In this document: positions 47,165 to 56,266 of the stretch, one piece after another
How positions within the stretch are numbered: position 1 is the stretch's first letter
How the letters are laid out: every line of letters begins with the position of its first letter
From: Peteryoungia desertarenae
GTDB taxonomy: Bacteria; Pseudomonadota; Alphaproteobacteria; Rhizobiales; Rhizobiaceae
Direction of reading: 5' to 3'
Assembly (NCBI RefSeq): GCF_005860795.2
Contig: NZ_CP058350.1
Location: 91,001-155,000 of the forward strand
DNA length: 64,000 bases
The notes under the pieces: generated by a model
What the model was told of the DNA's origin: nothing
The model's database searches: none
Seen by the model: the letters and a program-made list of their open reading frames with translations, nothing else
Translations under genes and position numbers: made by a program

Positions 47165-48681
47165 TTATCCTCGGCCTCCTCAATGATGCTTGAGATGATC
47201 CGCTCCGTGTCACTCCATGCCGAGCGGAACGGGTCCACTTCCCTCATCAAGCCTTTGATTTCCTGAACATCCTTGCGTGCGGAAACGAGCAGCGTGAAAG
47301 TCGACCTGACAGCCTGCTCCAGCGTGTCTTCATCAAGCCTGTCCGGCGCGATCTGCTCTGCGGCACCCGACATATCTGCATGGAGGGTGTCGATGGGTAA
47401 CGACGCGCCCACAAGAGTAATGCAATTGAAAAAGCGACGCCGCTGGTGCTCCGGCAGAGTCGCGGCGAATTCCGAAAACACGGGGTGATCGAGGTTCGGG
47501 CGATAACTTATCTGTCCGTCATTCTGAACACGATGCCACATCGGGAGCCTGTTTTGATCAACAAGCTTTTGTCCGCGTCTTCTGTAAGTCCGCTTCGATC
47601 CCTCATGAATGCGCTCAATGACCTTACGGAGCCTCTCCCGCACCAGCGGCGGAAGTTGAGCCGAAGACTTCTTGACATCTATCTTCCAGTCGCCGTCCAT
47701 GGTGTTGGGAATATCGATCCTGACACGCGAGAGCTTCGTCAGCTCCGATTGCCGAGACAGGCCAAACCAAGTGCCATACAGGATAAGCCTCTTCCCTCTG
47801 TAGAGATAAAAACCCTGAGACTTCAGGTGCCCCTCGGGGCCGCCTAAATCTTCCCACTCAACCTTGCTCATCTGGCGGTGGTGAGGGAGCGTGAAACTCT
47901 GTATCTCGACCGCCCCCTGCGGCAGACCGAGTATCTCCTCGGGATCACAAATCGTCGCAGCGTTTTTGCGGGCGAACGGATCAAGAGGCGAAATTCCTCG
48001 TCCATTGAGAGATATCCTCAAGGCCCTTGACGTCGCCTCCATGAAACGATGAAAGACCAGCCGCAAGTGGCGTTCCGTTTCCGCCAGACGCTGATTGATG
48101 ATCTCTGCGCGTTTCTGAGCGTTGTTAACGACACCGCCGCTCAGTCGATCGAGTTTTTGCCAAAGCACCAAAGTACCCGTGCTGCCGAGATGCTCAACCC
48201 CAGGGATCTCATCAATATGTGCCGGGAGAGAGATCTTCCATTCGTTGCTCGCAGCAACGTCGTCCAGGTCCCATATGGCCGCTACGGTCTTGCCTCGCAC
48301 TCGCGAAACAACCGTCAAGCGCCTGCATTGAGAAAAGCTTGCGCTTTTCAGCCCGAGGCCAAATCGACCGAGATCCGGCTGCGAACGACTGGCCAGCGGA
48401 TTCTTGCTACCGGGGCGCATCGCCGCAACAAGCTCATCTTCGGTCATCCCACAACCGTCATCGACTATTGCAACGAAAGGCTCGTCACAATTCGTTTCGG
48501 TCACGATTTGCACTTCATGAGCCCCGGCTGTGACCGAGTTATCGATGATATCGGCTATAGCGGTTTCAAGCGAATAGCCGATGTCTCTCAGACCCTCGAT
48601 CAACGCTGCGGCATGCGGTGTGGCGTCGGCGGAGCGTTCAGTCTTGACATGCGGCATTTCGAATTCCCAAGAGCTTTCCAT
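47161..48681 (-). CDS. MORC-like GHKL ATPase
   Basis: A 506-residue ATPase of the GHKL (gyrase/Hsp90/histidine kinase/MutL) superfamily. The N box is ETAIADIIDNSV, the G1 box VDDGCGM (73-79), and the G2 box GRFGLGLKSAS (105-115). It resembles the MORC/MutL-type ATPases predicted in bacterial restriction systems, thought to clamp or remodel DNA. Starts at 48681 or eight codons later (MPHVKTERSADATPHAA) are both possible; the open frame to 48720 is less likely. Overlaps the Z1 gene by four bases. Confidence 0.9.
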   Translation of the reverse strand: MESSWEFEMPHVKTERSADATPHAAALIEGLRDIGYSLETAIADIIDNSVTAGAHEVQIVTETNCDEPFVAIVDDGCGMTEDELVAAMRPGSKNPLASRSQPDLGRFGLGLKSASFSQCRRLTVVSRVRGKTVAAIWDLDDVAASNEWKISLPAHIDEIPGVEHLGSTGTLVLWQKLDRLSGGVVNNAQKRAEIINQRLAETERHLRLVFHRFMEATSRALRISLNGRGISPLDPFARKNAATICDPEEILGLPQGAVEIQSFTLPHHRQMSKVEWEDLGGPEGHLKSQGFYLYRGKRLILYGTWFGLSRQSELTKLSRVRIDIPNTMDGDWKIDVKKSSAQLPPLVRERLRKVIERIHEGSKRTYRRRGQKLVDQNRLPMWHRVQNDGQISYRPNLDHPVFSEFAATLPEHQRRRFFNCITLVGASLPIDTLHADMSGAAEQIAPDRLDEDTLEQAVRSTFTLLVSARKDVQEIKGLMREVDPFRSAWSDTERIISSIIEEAEDK

Positions 48682-48734
48682 GCTACTCTTACGGGAAACT
48701 TGCCTCATTACAAGACACAAAAATCAAATATTCG

Positions 48735-50255
48735 TCATCCTATCAACGCCTTATGCAAAAGCTCGGCGAGTTGCTTAGCAAGAAACGGAGGGACGGCGTT
48801 CCCTACCTGCACATATTGCTGAGTCCTGTTACCAAGAAACAGGTAGTCATCCGGGAAAGTCTGCAAACGTGCCGCTTCACGTAGTGTAAGGCTCCGGCAT
48901 TGCACCGGATCCGGATGAATAAAATAGTGTCCGTCCTTCGCAATGTGACTGGTGATGGTGGTCGACGGCTCGCCAGCAAGCTGAACCCTGAAACGATCGT
49001 TGAATATTCCACTATCCCAGTTCCGATGGTTTGGGCGCAGTAAATCCGGGAAGTCGCCAGCCTTTGGTGAAAAGCCGTGAACCCGGCCAAATGCTGCGGC
49101 AAAGAGATACCTTCCAAGGTCGGAGACCATGTGACTCCGAGTTTCGTGTTGGGCAACAACTCGCATTCCGGGTCGTTCTATCCACTGTAGAACAGTCTCG
49201 TTTGAGCCTCCATAAGCGTTTGGAAGGTTCGCGGATTGCCTCTCCAATTCCCCGATGGCATCGAGGTTATGGCGGACGGTTGAAAGCTCTTCTCTTAGAT
49301 CATCTGAGTGCGTCATCAGAAGGTCCACGGCATCGGCCACCGCCTGACGCCAATCAATGAAGGCATCACTTTTACTGCGACTTATTCCGCTCCTCAGCGG
49401 TGTCAGGTTCCCAATCACCCCCTCGACCGTAGCGGTTCCAGTCGGTGTGGAAATCCTGGCCGTAGTCGCACCCGCAGCCATGTCTGAGCGAACACCGATG
49501 ATAATGACGCGGTGCCGGCGCTGAGGCACCCCGAACCGCTCGGCACATACAACAAAGTCGGACGGTCTTGTTACGGGCACGAGGGAGGCGCTTCCCGCAT
49601 CTTGGTGTACGGCAAACAGCTCGTACACGTGTCCGCGGCCTCGCCCGACCGACGCCAGATCCTCCATCAACATCTCGAAAACCAATCGGCTTTCGACCGA
49701 GGACGACAGCATGCCCTTCACATTTTCCATCACGAAGGCGGCTGGCCTCAGGCGATCGAGGACCCCAATGTACTCCCGGAAAAGATAATGACGATGATCC
49801 TCTTCGGGGACGTAACCTTCCTTGCCCCGCGAACGTGCCCTGCCTACCAAGGAATAGGCCTGACACGGGGGGCCACCAATCAAAACAGTATCATCAAATG
49901 AACGCAGCGCGGCGATTGATTGGTCTATCGCATCGGTCGCAGCCTCAGTGCCGAGTTCGAGACACCGCGCCTCTTTCGCCGCCCGTCCGAATATCTGCGG
50001 GTCAAGTTCCGACCAGTCTGGCGCACCATGCTGCCCTGCATGAAACCCAATATACTCCTCCGGTAACCTGCCATGCTTTCTCCGATAGGCGCGAAGGAAC
50101 GACCGCAGACGGAGAGTGGAATGAGCGGAGCTTTCCTTTTCCACGGAGATGCCGAGATGGAACGGCGCATAGCCGTCTGTCTCGAGAGAGGCGAAGCCTT
50201 CACCAAGGCCCCCCGGGCCGGCGAAGAGATCAACTATTCCGAATGTCGATGGCAA
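48735..50255 (-). CDS. C5 cytosine DNA methyltransferase
   Basis: Transfers a methyl group to C5 of cytosine; 506 residues. Motif I is VDLFAGPGGLGEGF (8-21), motif IV is GGPPCQAYS with the catalytic Cys131, motif VI is FVMENVKG, motif VIII is QRRHRVIIIGV, and motif X is VQVGNAVPP. The target recognition region lies between VIII and IX; the recognised sequence cannot be read from it. A TTG start with GGGAG eight bases upstream fits; no ATG lies near. First gene of the minus-strand cassette, divergent from vsr. Confidence 0.94.
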   Translation of the reverse strand: MPSTFGIVDLFAGPGGLGEGFASLETDGYAPFHLGISVEKESSAHSTLRLRSFLRAYRRKHGRLPEEYIGFHAGQHGAPDWSELDPQIFGRAAKEARCLELGTEAATDAIDQSIAALRSFDDTVLIGGPPCQAYSLVGRARSRGKEGYVPEEDHRHYLFREYIGVLDRLRPAAFVMENVKGMLSSSVESRLVFEMLMEDLASVGRGRGHVYELFAVHQDAGSASLVPVTRPSDFVVCAERFGVPQRRHRVIIIGVRSDMAAGATTARISTPTGTATVEGVIGNLTPLRSGISRSKSDAFIDWRQAVADAVDLLMTHSDDLREELSTVRHNLDAIGELERQSANLPNAYGGSNETVLQWIERPGMRVVAQHETRSHMVSDLGRYLFAAAFGRVHGFSPKAGDFPDLLRPNHRNWDSGIFNDRFRVQLAGEPSTTITSHIAKDGHYFIHPDPVQCRSLTLREAARLQTFPDDYLFLGNRTQQYVQVGNAVPPFLAKQLAELLHKALIG

Positions 50256-50321
50256 CTTTAAGCTCCCGAGAGAATCTACAGCGGGTGTATACTAATTGTA
50301 GCGGTGAATGCCAGGAGCCCC
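50256..50321. promoter_or_regulatory. Divergent promoter region of methyltransferase and vsr
   Basis: 66 bases separate the two divergent starts. GGGAG serves the methyltransferase and AGGAG serves vsr. The middle (TGTATACTAATTG) is AT-rich and contains a TATACT-like -10 for rightward transcription. Confidence 0.5.
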
Positions 50322-50771
50322 ATGACCGACGTTGTAGACAAGGAAAAGCGCTCGCAGATGATGGCGGCGATTAAGGGCAAGAACACCAAGCCCGAGATGA
50401 GTCTGAGGACCGAGCTGCATCGATTGGGCTTCCGCTACCGGCTCCATTCCAAGCTGATGATTGGACAACCAGATCTTGTCTTTCCACGGTTCAGGGCTGC
50501 CGTTTTCGTGCACGGATGTTTCTGGCATAGGCATCCGAAGTGCCGCCACGCAACCACCCCGAAGACTCGCGAAAGTTTTTGGTTCAACAAGTTTCAATCA
50601 AACATCAATCGAGATGGTGTTGTGCGCAAGCGCCTGCTCGCAGAAGGCTGGCGTATTGCTGTCGTATGGGAATGTGCCTTGCGGCGTAAAGGATCAGCAC
50701 AGATTGCGGCTTCCCAACTCGCCAAGTGGCTCGAATCAGATGTTCCCGAACTCGAAATCGGTGACACCTAG
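50322..50771 (+). CDS. vsr: Very short patch repair (Vsr) endonuclease
   Basis: Nicks DNA 5' of T:G mismatches created by deamination of 5-methylcytosine; 149 residues. Catalytic Asp51 (GQPDLVF), His64 and His69 (FVHGCFWHRH) lie at the same numbers as in E. coli Vsr, and the zinc-site CxxxxC region KCRHATTPKTRE is present. ATG at 50322 has AGGAG five bases upstream; a GTG at 50304 is less likely. Divergent from the C5 methyltransferase whose mutagenic effect it would correct. Confidence 0.95.
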   Translation: MTDVVDKEKRSQMMAAIKGKNTKPEMSLRTELHRLGFRYRLHSKLMIGQPDLVFPRFRAAVFVHGCFWHRHPKCRHATTPKTRESFWFNKFQSNINRDGVVRKRLLAEGWRIAVVWECALRRKGSAQIAASQLAKWLESDVPELEIGDT

Positions 50772-50965
50772 CGGTAGTGCCGACGTTACAACGCCGAGAG
50801 TGCCCATATTTCGAGATTCCTCTGCAAACGCCGTTATCCGGAGTAATGGGGGGAGTAGACATCGATTGATCTAACGCCGTTTGCGAAGCGCTGACGCGCT
50901 CCGCGTGTTCAGCATGGCATCACAGGGTCAATGAGGCCTTCATGCTGCCAGAGGGAGCGCTAAGT

Positions 50966-51277
50966 TCAGACGCCGAGATGGCGCTTGGTCCGAAACGGCC
51001 AGAGACCCGTCTTGTATTTCGTGGCCAACTCCCAGAACACCGCTTCTACCTGGTTCGTTTTGAACCCCTGCCTGTTCAGATCTTTGATCAGAGATTCACA
51101 GATCTTGCAGAGTGCCGTCTCAGGTTCTGCCTGCCTCTGGGCAACTGTTATCATCTGCCAGAGCAGCACGCGCGCCAAGTCATCGCGGGTAGGGCGACGG
51201 TTCTCCTTGGCCTGATCTCGGACGGCCTGCTGTCTTGCGGCCTGCTCGGCCAATCTCTGCTTCTTTGTTTTTCTCAT
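50966..51277 (-). CDS. Small basic protein, unknown
   Basis: 103 residues, starting MRKTKKQRLAEQAARQQAV with GGAG and a spacer of 7-8 bases upstream. The N-terminal third is basic and helical; the middle (RPTRDDLARVLLWQMITVAQ) and the C-terminus (YKTGLWPFRTKRHLGV) look folded. It contains a single CxxC (LCKICESL). No family recognised. It sits alone between the restriction cassette and the AAA/M41 operon. Confidence 0.65.
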   Translation of the reverse strand: MRKTKKQRLAEQAARQQAVRDQAKENRRPTRDDLARVLLWQMITVAQRQAEPETALCKICESLIKDLNRQGFKTNQVEAVFWELATKYKTGLWPFRTKRHLGV

Positions 51278-51842
51278 AACTTTTCTCCTTGTCGGTTGAG
51301 CCATGAGTCTGAGCGGCCGGCCTGCAAGGAACAAACGACGTGACATTGCGCCGGCCGTTTGACGCCAAGCCTCGACAATGTCGGCAATGCGAATGCAGAG
51401 GACAGCGTCAATCCAGGCATTGGCTGGCCAGACGGCCAGAAGCGACTGGTGGCGGCAACATACGCCCCCTTGCTCATTGAATTCGCCGATCAGTCGGCAC
51501 AGCCAATATCCGCTCTCCTGTACAAACGCTGTTTGTGCAGGAATCGCGGAATTCCAGTTTGGAAACGAGGATTTCGGCTTCGGAATCGCGTCAGCATAAA
51601 TTGAGATGATTTATCCTGATGTCTTTCGATTTGCGGGCAAGCTGTCCTGCATTGACCTGACTTGCCGACAAGTCAGGTCAACTTGCCCGCACGGGGTTTC
51701 AGCTCAGGTTGGCTTCAATACAGGTGCTGACAACGTCGGCTGGCATCCCAGCAAGGGAGGCGACCCTTCCTTGAATCGCCAGGATGTTAGGCGACGCAGC
51801 ATCCCCAGCGCCGCTATCAACCGCCCGGGACGCACGGACACG
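51278..51842. other. Gene-free stretch with a nested inverted repeat
   Basis: 565 bases without a convincing gene; the few short open frames lack ribosome binding sites. It contains the nested hairpin at 51632-51691 described separately. It lies downstream of the M41 gene (minus strand), so part may be a 3' region or a separate RNA. Confidence 0.5.
51632..51691. repeat. Nested inverted repeat (two concentric perfect stems)
   Basis: Inner stem TGACCTGACTTG / CAAGTCAGGTCA (12 base pairs, loop CCGA, 51653-51680). Outer stem TGCGGGCAAG / CTTGCCCGCA (10 base pairs, 51632-51641 and 51682-51691). An 11-base bulge on the left and one base on the right separate the two. No T run follows closely. It could be a structured RNA, a recombination or replication site, or a protein-binding site of the element. 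Confidence 0.7.
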
Positions 51843-52889
51843 TCACGCCGTTTGCCCCGGAATCGTTTGATCGGCTTTCGGAAACGGCAATCCCGCCTTC
51901 AGACTCGCCGTTTCCTTATTCAGCAACACTTTTCTTGAGCTAGGAATCGCAAAAATGGAGCCACGCAACGCCGATCTGGAGACAGGAATCGGAGTGGCGC
52001 CACTCAGAATCGCCGAATCTGACGCCGTGACGGGACGCTCGCGGCTTCTTGCACCCGAGACCACGACAAATTGTGCAAGCCTCTGGATCATGTGATCGCC
52101 TGTCATGACCCCCAGCTCAGCCAGCTCCCGGGCCATTGCCTCCAGAAACGCCTTGTGTGTCTCGAGCACTCCGAGCGCTACCGCTTCTGCCCATTTCAAC
52201 CTGGCCTCCACTCGCTTCATCAGGTCATTGTCCTGTAGCATCTGTTGTTCTGCGAGTGCCGGACGGCGGTAGATCAGCGTCTCGACGTCCGAGAAGCCAA
52301 GCTCTGTCTCCGCGGAAAGTGCATCGGTGGTGGCGCGGGCAAGATCACTTTCCGGATGCCCACCCGATCCTGCCAGAACCGCACCAAAGATGAGCTGTTC
52401 TGCGACACGCCCGGCAAGCAGACAGGCCATCTTGCGTGTTAGCCAGTTTTCCGTCTGCGGTTCGTCAGTCCGGAACGTCACAACCACCTGCCCGAGCCCT
52501 CCTGCCGTTCCGTCAAGGCTCACGCCGACGGCCAGTGTCTGGACCTCGCCGATACCAAGCATCGTGTAGGCAAGCGCATGGCCGACTTCATGGACCGCAA
52601 TCCGATAGCGATGCTCCGGCGTCATCTGACGCCTTTCGGACAACAGCGCTGTTTCCAGATCAGACCAGGTGATCGGGCGCTGTTCGCGCCGTGCTTTTTG
52701 CCTGACTTCCCGGATCAGTCTCTCGATATCGGCTCCGGTCCTTCCGGTTGCAAGCAGCGCCAAACGCTGGAGCGAGATCAGATCTGTCGTTTCCTCGTTG
52801 TGATCTCGACCGCCCCCATGTCTGGCTCTTTCCGATCGCATGGACGTGGAGGTATGTGCGGCATCCTCGATCAGCTCATTTCCAATCAT
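51843..52889 (-). CDS. Free-standing M41 (FtsH-type) zinc metalloprotease
   Basis: A 348-residue protein corresponding to the C-terminal half of FtsH. The zinc motif is His100-Glu-Val-Gly-His104 (AVHEVGHAL), with the third ligand Asp182 in HPESDLARATTD. Residues about 38-90 (LALLATGRTGADIERLIREV) are the second part of the AAA lid, normally attached to the ATPase. No membrane segment. The ATG overlaps the AAA gene stop by four bases and has AAGGAG upstream, so the two are coupled and probably assemble into one protease. The tail after about 270 has no recognised domain. Confidence 0.88.
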   Translation of the reverse strand: MIGNELIEDAAHTSTSMRSERARHGGGRDHNEETTDLISLQRLALLATGRTGADIERLIREVRQKARREQRPITWSDLETALLSERRQMTPEHRYRIAVHEVGHALAYTMLGIGEVQTLAVGVSLDGTAGGLGQVVVTFRTDEPQTENWLTRKMACLLAGRVAEQLIFGAVLAGSGGHPESDLARATTDALSAETELGFSDVETLIYRRPALAEQQMLQDNDLMKRVEARLKWAEAVALGVLETHKAFLEAMARELAELGVMTGDHMIQRLAQFVVVSGARSRERPVTASDSAILSGATPIPVSRSALRGSIFAIPSSRKVLLNKETASLKAGLPFPKADQTIPGQTA

Positions 52890-55291
52890 GCCGTGGTCTC
52901 CTTCCTGTTCAAAGTCGTCAGTGCGCCGGTTTCAACATTCTCAGTCGCGTCATCGCCGTCCCGTTGTTGCGATCTGCCAGAGTTATCGAAGCTTCGGCTG
53001 CCTGCTCCGTCGTTCACCTGCGCGCAGTACCGTTTGTTGCTGTCGAGGCCCTTGTCCGGATCGAGGTCCGGACGCACATTGAGGTCCCCGCTCTGGTCAT
53101 GGTCCGATTCCAGGTCCACGGCTGACTCCTCGCCGGGACGCCCGCCCCAATCCGGAATGTCGTCCATTTTAACCGGAGCCGTCTCGATGACCTTCGCGAG
53201 ATCTGTCCCGAGATGATGCGCCAGGATCCCGGTCAAGGCTTTCAGATCCGGTTTCGGAATCTCGATATGACGTTCAAGCCGTCCCGAGCGCAGAAGTGCA
53301 GGATCGATCTTGCCGGGGAGATTTGTCGCGGCAACGATGATGACGCCCTCAGTTTTTGCGGCACCATCGAGGAGTTCGAGCAGGCGATTGACCACAGACG
53401 ACCAGTAATCGTCGTGCTTCCCGCTACGGCCCGAACCGCCTCCCATACGCGAGCCAATGTTGTCGATCTCATCGATAAAGAGAATGGCGGGTTTGCGTTC
53501 GCTTGCGAGCTTGAAGACCCCAGCCATCGCCTGCAGCACGTCGCCAAGATAGGACGCTTCGAGCCAGCGCGCGACCGAGGTAGCGAGCAGCGGCACTTGC
53601 AGAGAATTGCACAGCGCCCTCGCAAACGTCGTCTTTCCTGTGCCGGGCGGTCCAGAGAGCAGCAGACGCGTGCTGAGCTCGCTCCAGTCAAGCGCCCCAT
53701 CTCTCCAGAGCCGGAGGTCGGATTTGAGATCCGTGGCCCAGTTCGTCGCCTCGCCGTAGCCGTGAAGCGTTTCGACCCGGAGAGGCCTGACACCGCGCTT
53801 TGCGATGGCACGGCTTGCCGCACTGGTCGGAGCTTCGTCGACTCGCTTTTCAGCCTGTTGCGACTGGCTCTGATCTGGTGTCTGGTCAGAAGGCTCATTG
53901 TCCGTTGATGCCAGTTGCTCGGCATCCTTCGGAGTGTTGGGATCAATCCCGGTTCCGGTTTCAGCGTCGCTTCTGGCATTGGCATTGATATCGGCTCCGG
54001 CCACAGTCGGCTGTGCCGTTTCTGTTTCGGCCTGCTGCTGTGGTTCCGGCATGATCACATCGACCATGTCCGTTACCGGTGGCACGGCCTTGTCCCTGTT
54101 CTTGTCTCCCGCTTTCTCTTTGTCGCGGCCATGGCTCTTGTCACCGCTGCGGGCACTCTTGGCGTTCTTGCCGCTTTCGCCGTCAGCATTTTCGGCCTCC
54201 GCCCGTTCGACAATCGCTTTGAATGCGGAAATAATTTCCGCAAGCGACTTTCCGGGCCTGGCGACCAGGACCACGTCGTCGAGATGCAGATCGACAAGCG
54301 TCAGGCGCTGCTTGTTCATCTCGGCAAGCGCGTGCTTCGGCACGATGCCGCAACATATCTGCAAAAGCTCGGCCATCAGCGTTTGGTCAAGATGAGGACC
54401 CTCCAGCACAAGGTCAGCGGAGCGCAATACGATATCCGGCAGTTCGCCATCTGTCTGATCAATGACAAGAACGGCCGTAGCGGGTTGTCCCTGGACGGCG
54501 TCGCTCAGCATTCGGCTGAGAGACCGCTCGCCGATCGAGGGGATCTGCTTGCCTGCAAGGACCAGGATATCACGCCGGGATTTTTCATCGCGGCGGGATC
54601 CAAGATCATCGGCAATGCCGCCAAAGCGGACGAGATCCTTGATCTTCAGTCTGAACGGCATGATCAGCCCGTCCTCCAGAACACGACCGCAATGACGCTC
54701 GAACCCCGGGACAGGCACCTTGAGCACGATGAGGGGAGCCGGCCGATGCAAAACGCGCCGCAGTTTGTCCCGATCCCTGACGCTCGAGCCGACGGCACGG
54801 GCAATCATCAATGCAATCGCGACTTCCGAGGATTTCGGCGGTGGCAGAAACGCGCGAAGACGTGCCAGTGCCTGCTGCTGAACTCTAATTCCACCAGTCT
54901 TGTTCATCATCTGTTGTCCCGCAGACGGCTCCGTCGCCGAGCGAGTTGACGATGGCGAGGATGATGTTGACTTTGACGGCGACGGCGAGCGTTTCGTCTT
55001 CGGCTCGACAGCCCAAGGCTCCGATCCGTGATCCGCCGCCTGCTCATGCTCGGACACGGGCATTGACCGCAGACGCTTGGACAGCAGCACCTGCTCATCC
55101 AGGCGAGACGATTGAAGCAGTGCGACAAGCTCCGGCGTTGCTCGCCAGGTCGTACCCAAGCATGGGTCACCTGCAATTGCCGTTTCGTCGAGAAGACCAG
55201 CAATGGCGGCCCAGTGATAGAGATCGAGCACCGCCTGGCGGCGGATGCGCCGAAGGAAGAAACGGGTGAGACGATCTGTGACCTGTTCCAT
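52886..55291 (-). CDS. FtsH-type AAA+ ATPase, detached from its protease
   Basis: An 801-residue ATPase. The AAA core sits at about 500-690: Walker A GPPGTGKTT (about 545), Walker B ILFIDEIDNIGSR (about 600), and the second region of homology LLRSGRLERHIEIP (about 665). Only the first part of the lid follows (LTGILAHHLGTDL); the rest is in the next gene. The N-terminal ~380 residues form an unrecognised domain (VAIALMIARAVGSSVRDRDK, LHLDDVVLVARPGKSLAEI), followed by a long low-complexity acidic/Gln/Lys linker. The membrane segments of FtsH are absent. ATG overlaps the upstream stop (TGATG) with GGAGG before it. Confidence 0.88.
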   Translation of the reverse strand: MEQVTDRLTRFFLRRIRRQAVLDLYHWAAIAGLLDETAIAGDPCLGTTWRATPELVALLQSSRLDEQVLLSKRLRSMPVSEHEQAADHGSEPWAVEPKTKRSPSPSKSTSSSPSSTRSATEPSAGQQMMNKTGGIRVQQQALARLRAFLPPPKSSEVAIALMIARAVGSSVRDRDKLRRVLHRPAPLIVLKVPVPGFERHCGRVLEDGLIMPFRLKIKDLVRFGGIADDLGSRRDEKSRRDILVLAGKQIPSIGERSLSRMLSDAVQGQPATAVLVIDQTDGELPDIVLRSADLVLEGPHLDQTLMAELLQICCGIVPKHALAEMNKQRLTLVDLHLDDVVLVARPGKSLAEIISAFKAIVERAEAENADGESGKNAKSARSGDKSHGRDKEKAGDKNRDKAVPPVTDMVDVIMPEPQQQAETETAQPTVAGADINANARSDAETGTGIDPNTPKDAEQLASTDNEPSDQTPDQSQSQQAEKRVDEAPTSAASRAIAKRGVRPLRVETLHGYGEATNWATDLKSDLRLWRDGALDWSELSTRLLLSGPPGTGKTTFARALCNSLQVPLLATSVARWLEASYLGDVLQAMAGVFKLASERKPAILFIDEIDNIGSRMGGGSGRSGKHDDYWSSVVNRLLELLDGAAKTEGVIIVAATNLPGKIDPALLRSGRLERHIEIPKPDLKALTGILAHHLGTDLAKVIETAPVKMDDIPDWGGRPGEESAVDLESDHDQSGDLNVRPDLDPDKGLDSNKRYCAQVNDGAGSRSFDNSGRSQQRDGDDATENVETGALTTLNRKETTA

Positions 55292-56163
55292 CACACGCCC
55301 TCCGGCATCAAACGCGCCGATTTCCATTTGCCACTCAGCCAGTCACGCAGCATCAGCGCTTCAGGCTCGCCTGCGTCACAGAGCATCTGCAGATCGCGCT
55401 TCAGGGACGGTCGCAAGACGCTCATGTCGATGCCCTTCGCCTTTGCCCGGCGAATGATTTTTCGGCGCAGAATGGCCGCCGCAAGTCCTGGGCGGAGGCG
55501 GGGCTCAAGAACGGCCATGTCTGGTGCTGTGTCCGGAGCCTGAGCAATACAGGCAGGCGCAGAGATCACGACCGGGTCTGACGCTGACACAAGATCAGGC
55601 ACAGAAGTCGAGACCGTGTCAGAAGCCGAAGCCGACGTCGCGCTAGCTGCAGCATCTGGCGTAGGCAAGGGTCTCAGGCCTAGCCCTTCCAGCCAATCCC
55701 GCACCATAAGCGCCGAGGGATCGCCAAGGTCGCAAAGCGTCTGCAACTGATTACGGATCAGTGTCGGGATGCTGGACATGGCAATGCCGCGTGACCGTGT
55801 CCAGTGAATGCATTGTGCCACGACAAAAGCCGGATCCGGCTTTGAAGGCGCAACCGTTCGGAGCTTGCGGAAGGCTCGCAATTCGATCGGCTCGTAGGGG
55901 ATTGGGGATGGTGCCGTAGGTGTCGACAAGTCCGATGGCGACGCAGAAGACATGAATGTTGCCTTGGGCGAAGACACTCTGCCGACCGACGTGTCTGTCA
56001 CAGACACGCCCGCATCCGCAGCCTTCAACGTTTCGGCAGGTGACACCGTTTTTCGGGAGACCGAGGGTTTCTTCGGGGCTGGGCGTGGCTTGCGACCAGG
56101 CTTCTGTCCGACGGGCACACGGATGGGGAAAGGGATGATGGTGGCTGTCTGCTGTTGCGACAT
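55291..56163 (-). CDS. Protein with two copies of a 36-residue motif, operon partner of the AAA/M41 pair
   Basis: 290 residues, no known family. Two similar segments at 125-160 and 243-278 share the pattern GI-MS, R--LQ-LCD-G-P-ALM-RDWL-G. Between and before them the chain is low-complexity Ala/Ser/Pro/Thr. The N-terminus (TIIPFPIRVPVGQKPGRKPR) is basic. Repeated short helical domains on flexible linkers suggest an adaptor or substrate-binding factor for the protease. ATG at 56163 has AGGAG upstream; its stop overlaps the AAA start by one base. Confidence 0.8.
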   Translation of the reverse strand: MSQQQTATIIPFPIRVPVGQKPGRKPRPAPKKPSVSRKTVSPAETLKAADAGVSVTDTSVGRVSSPKATFMSSASPSDLSTPTAPSPIPYEPIELRAFRKLRTVAPSKPDPAFVVAQCIHWTRSRGIAMSSIPTLIRNQLQTLCDLGDPSALMVRDWLEGLGLRPLPTPDAAASATSASASDTVSTSVPDLVSASDPVVISAPACIAQAPDTAPDMAVLEPRLRPGLAAAILRRKIIRRAKAKGIDMSVLRPSLKRDLQMLCDAGEPEALMLRDWLSGKWKSARLMPEGV

Positions 56164-56266
56164 GACATGTTTCTCCTCTGCCGCTGCATTCACAGATGCG
56201 CGGTCATGAATGGGAATGGATCGATGAACGGGTGATCGAAGAGCCGGCACACAGTGCCGGCCAATC

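Noticed and set aside
52880..52895. A sequencing frameshift as the cause of the split AAA/M41 genes
   Set aside because: The junction has a stop-start overlap with a good ribosome binding site, and the sequence on both sides is long non-FtsH linker rather than a broken lid. It cannot be fully excluded without read data.
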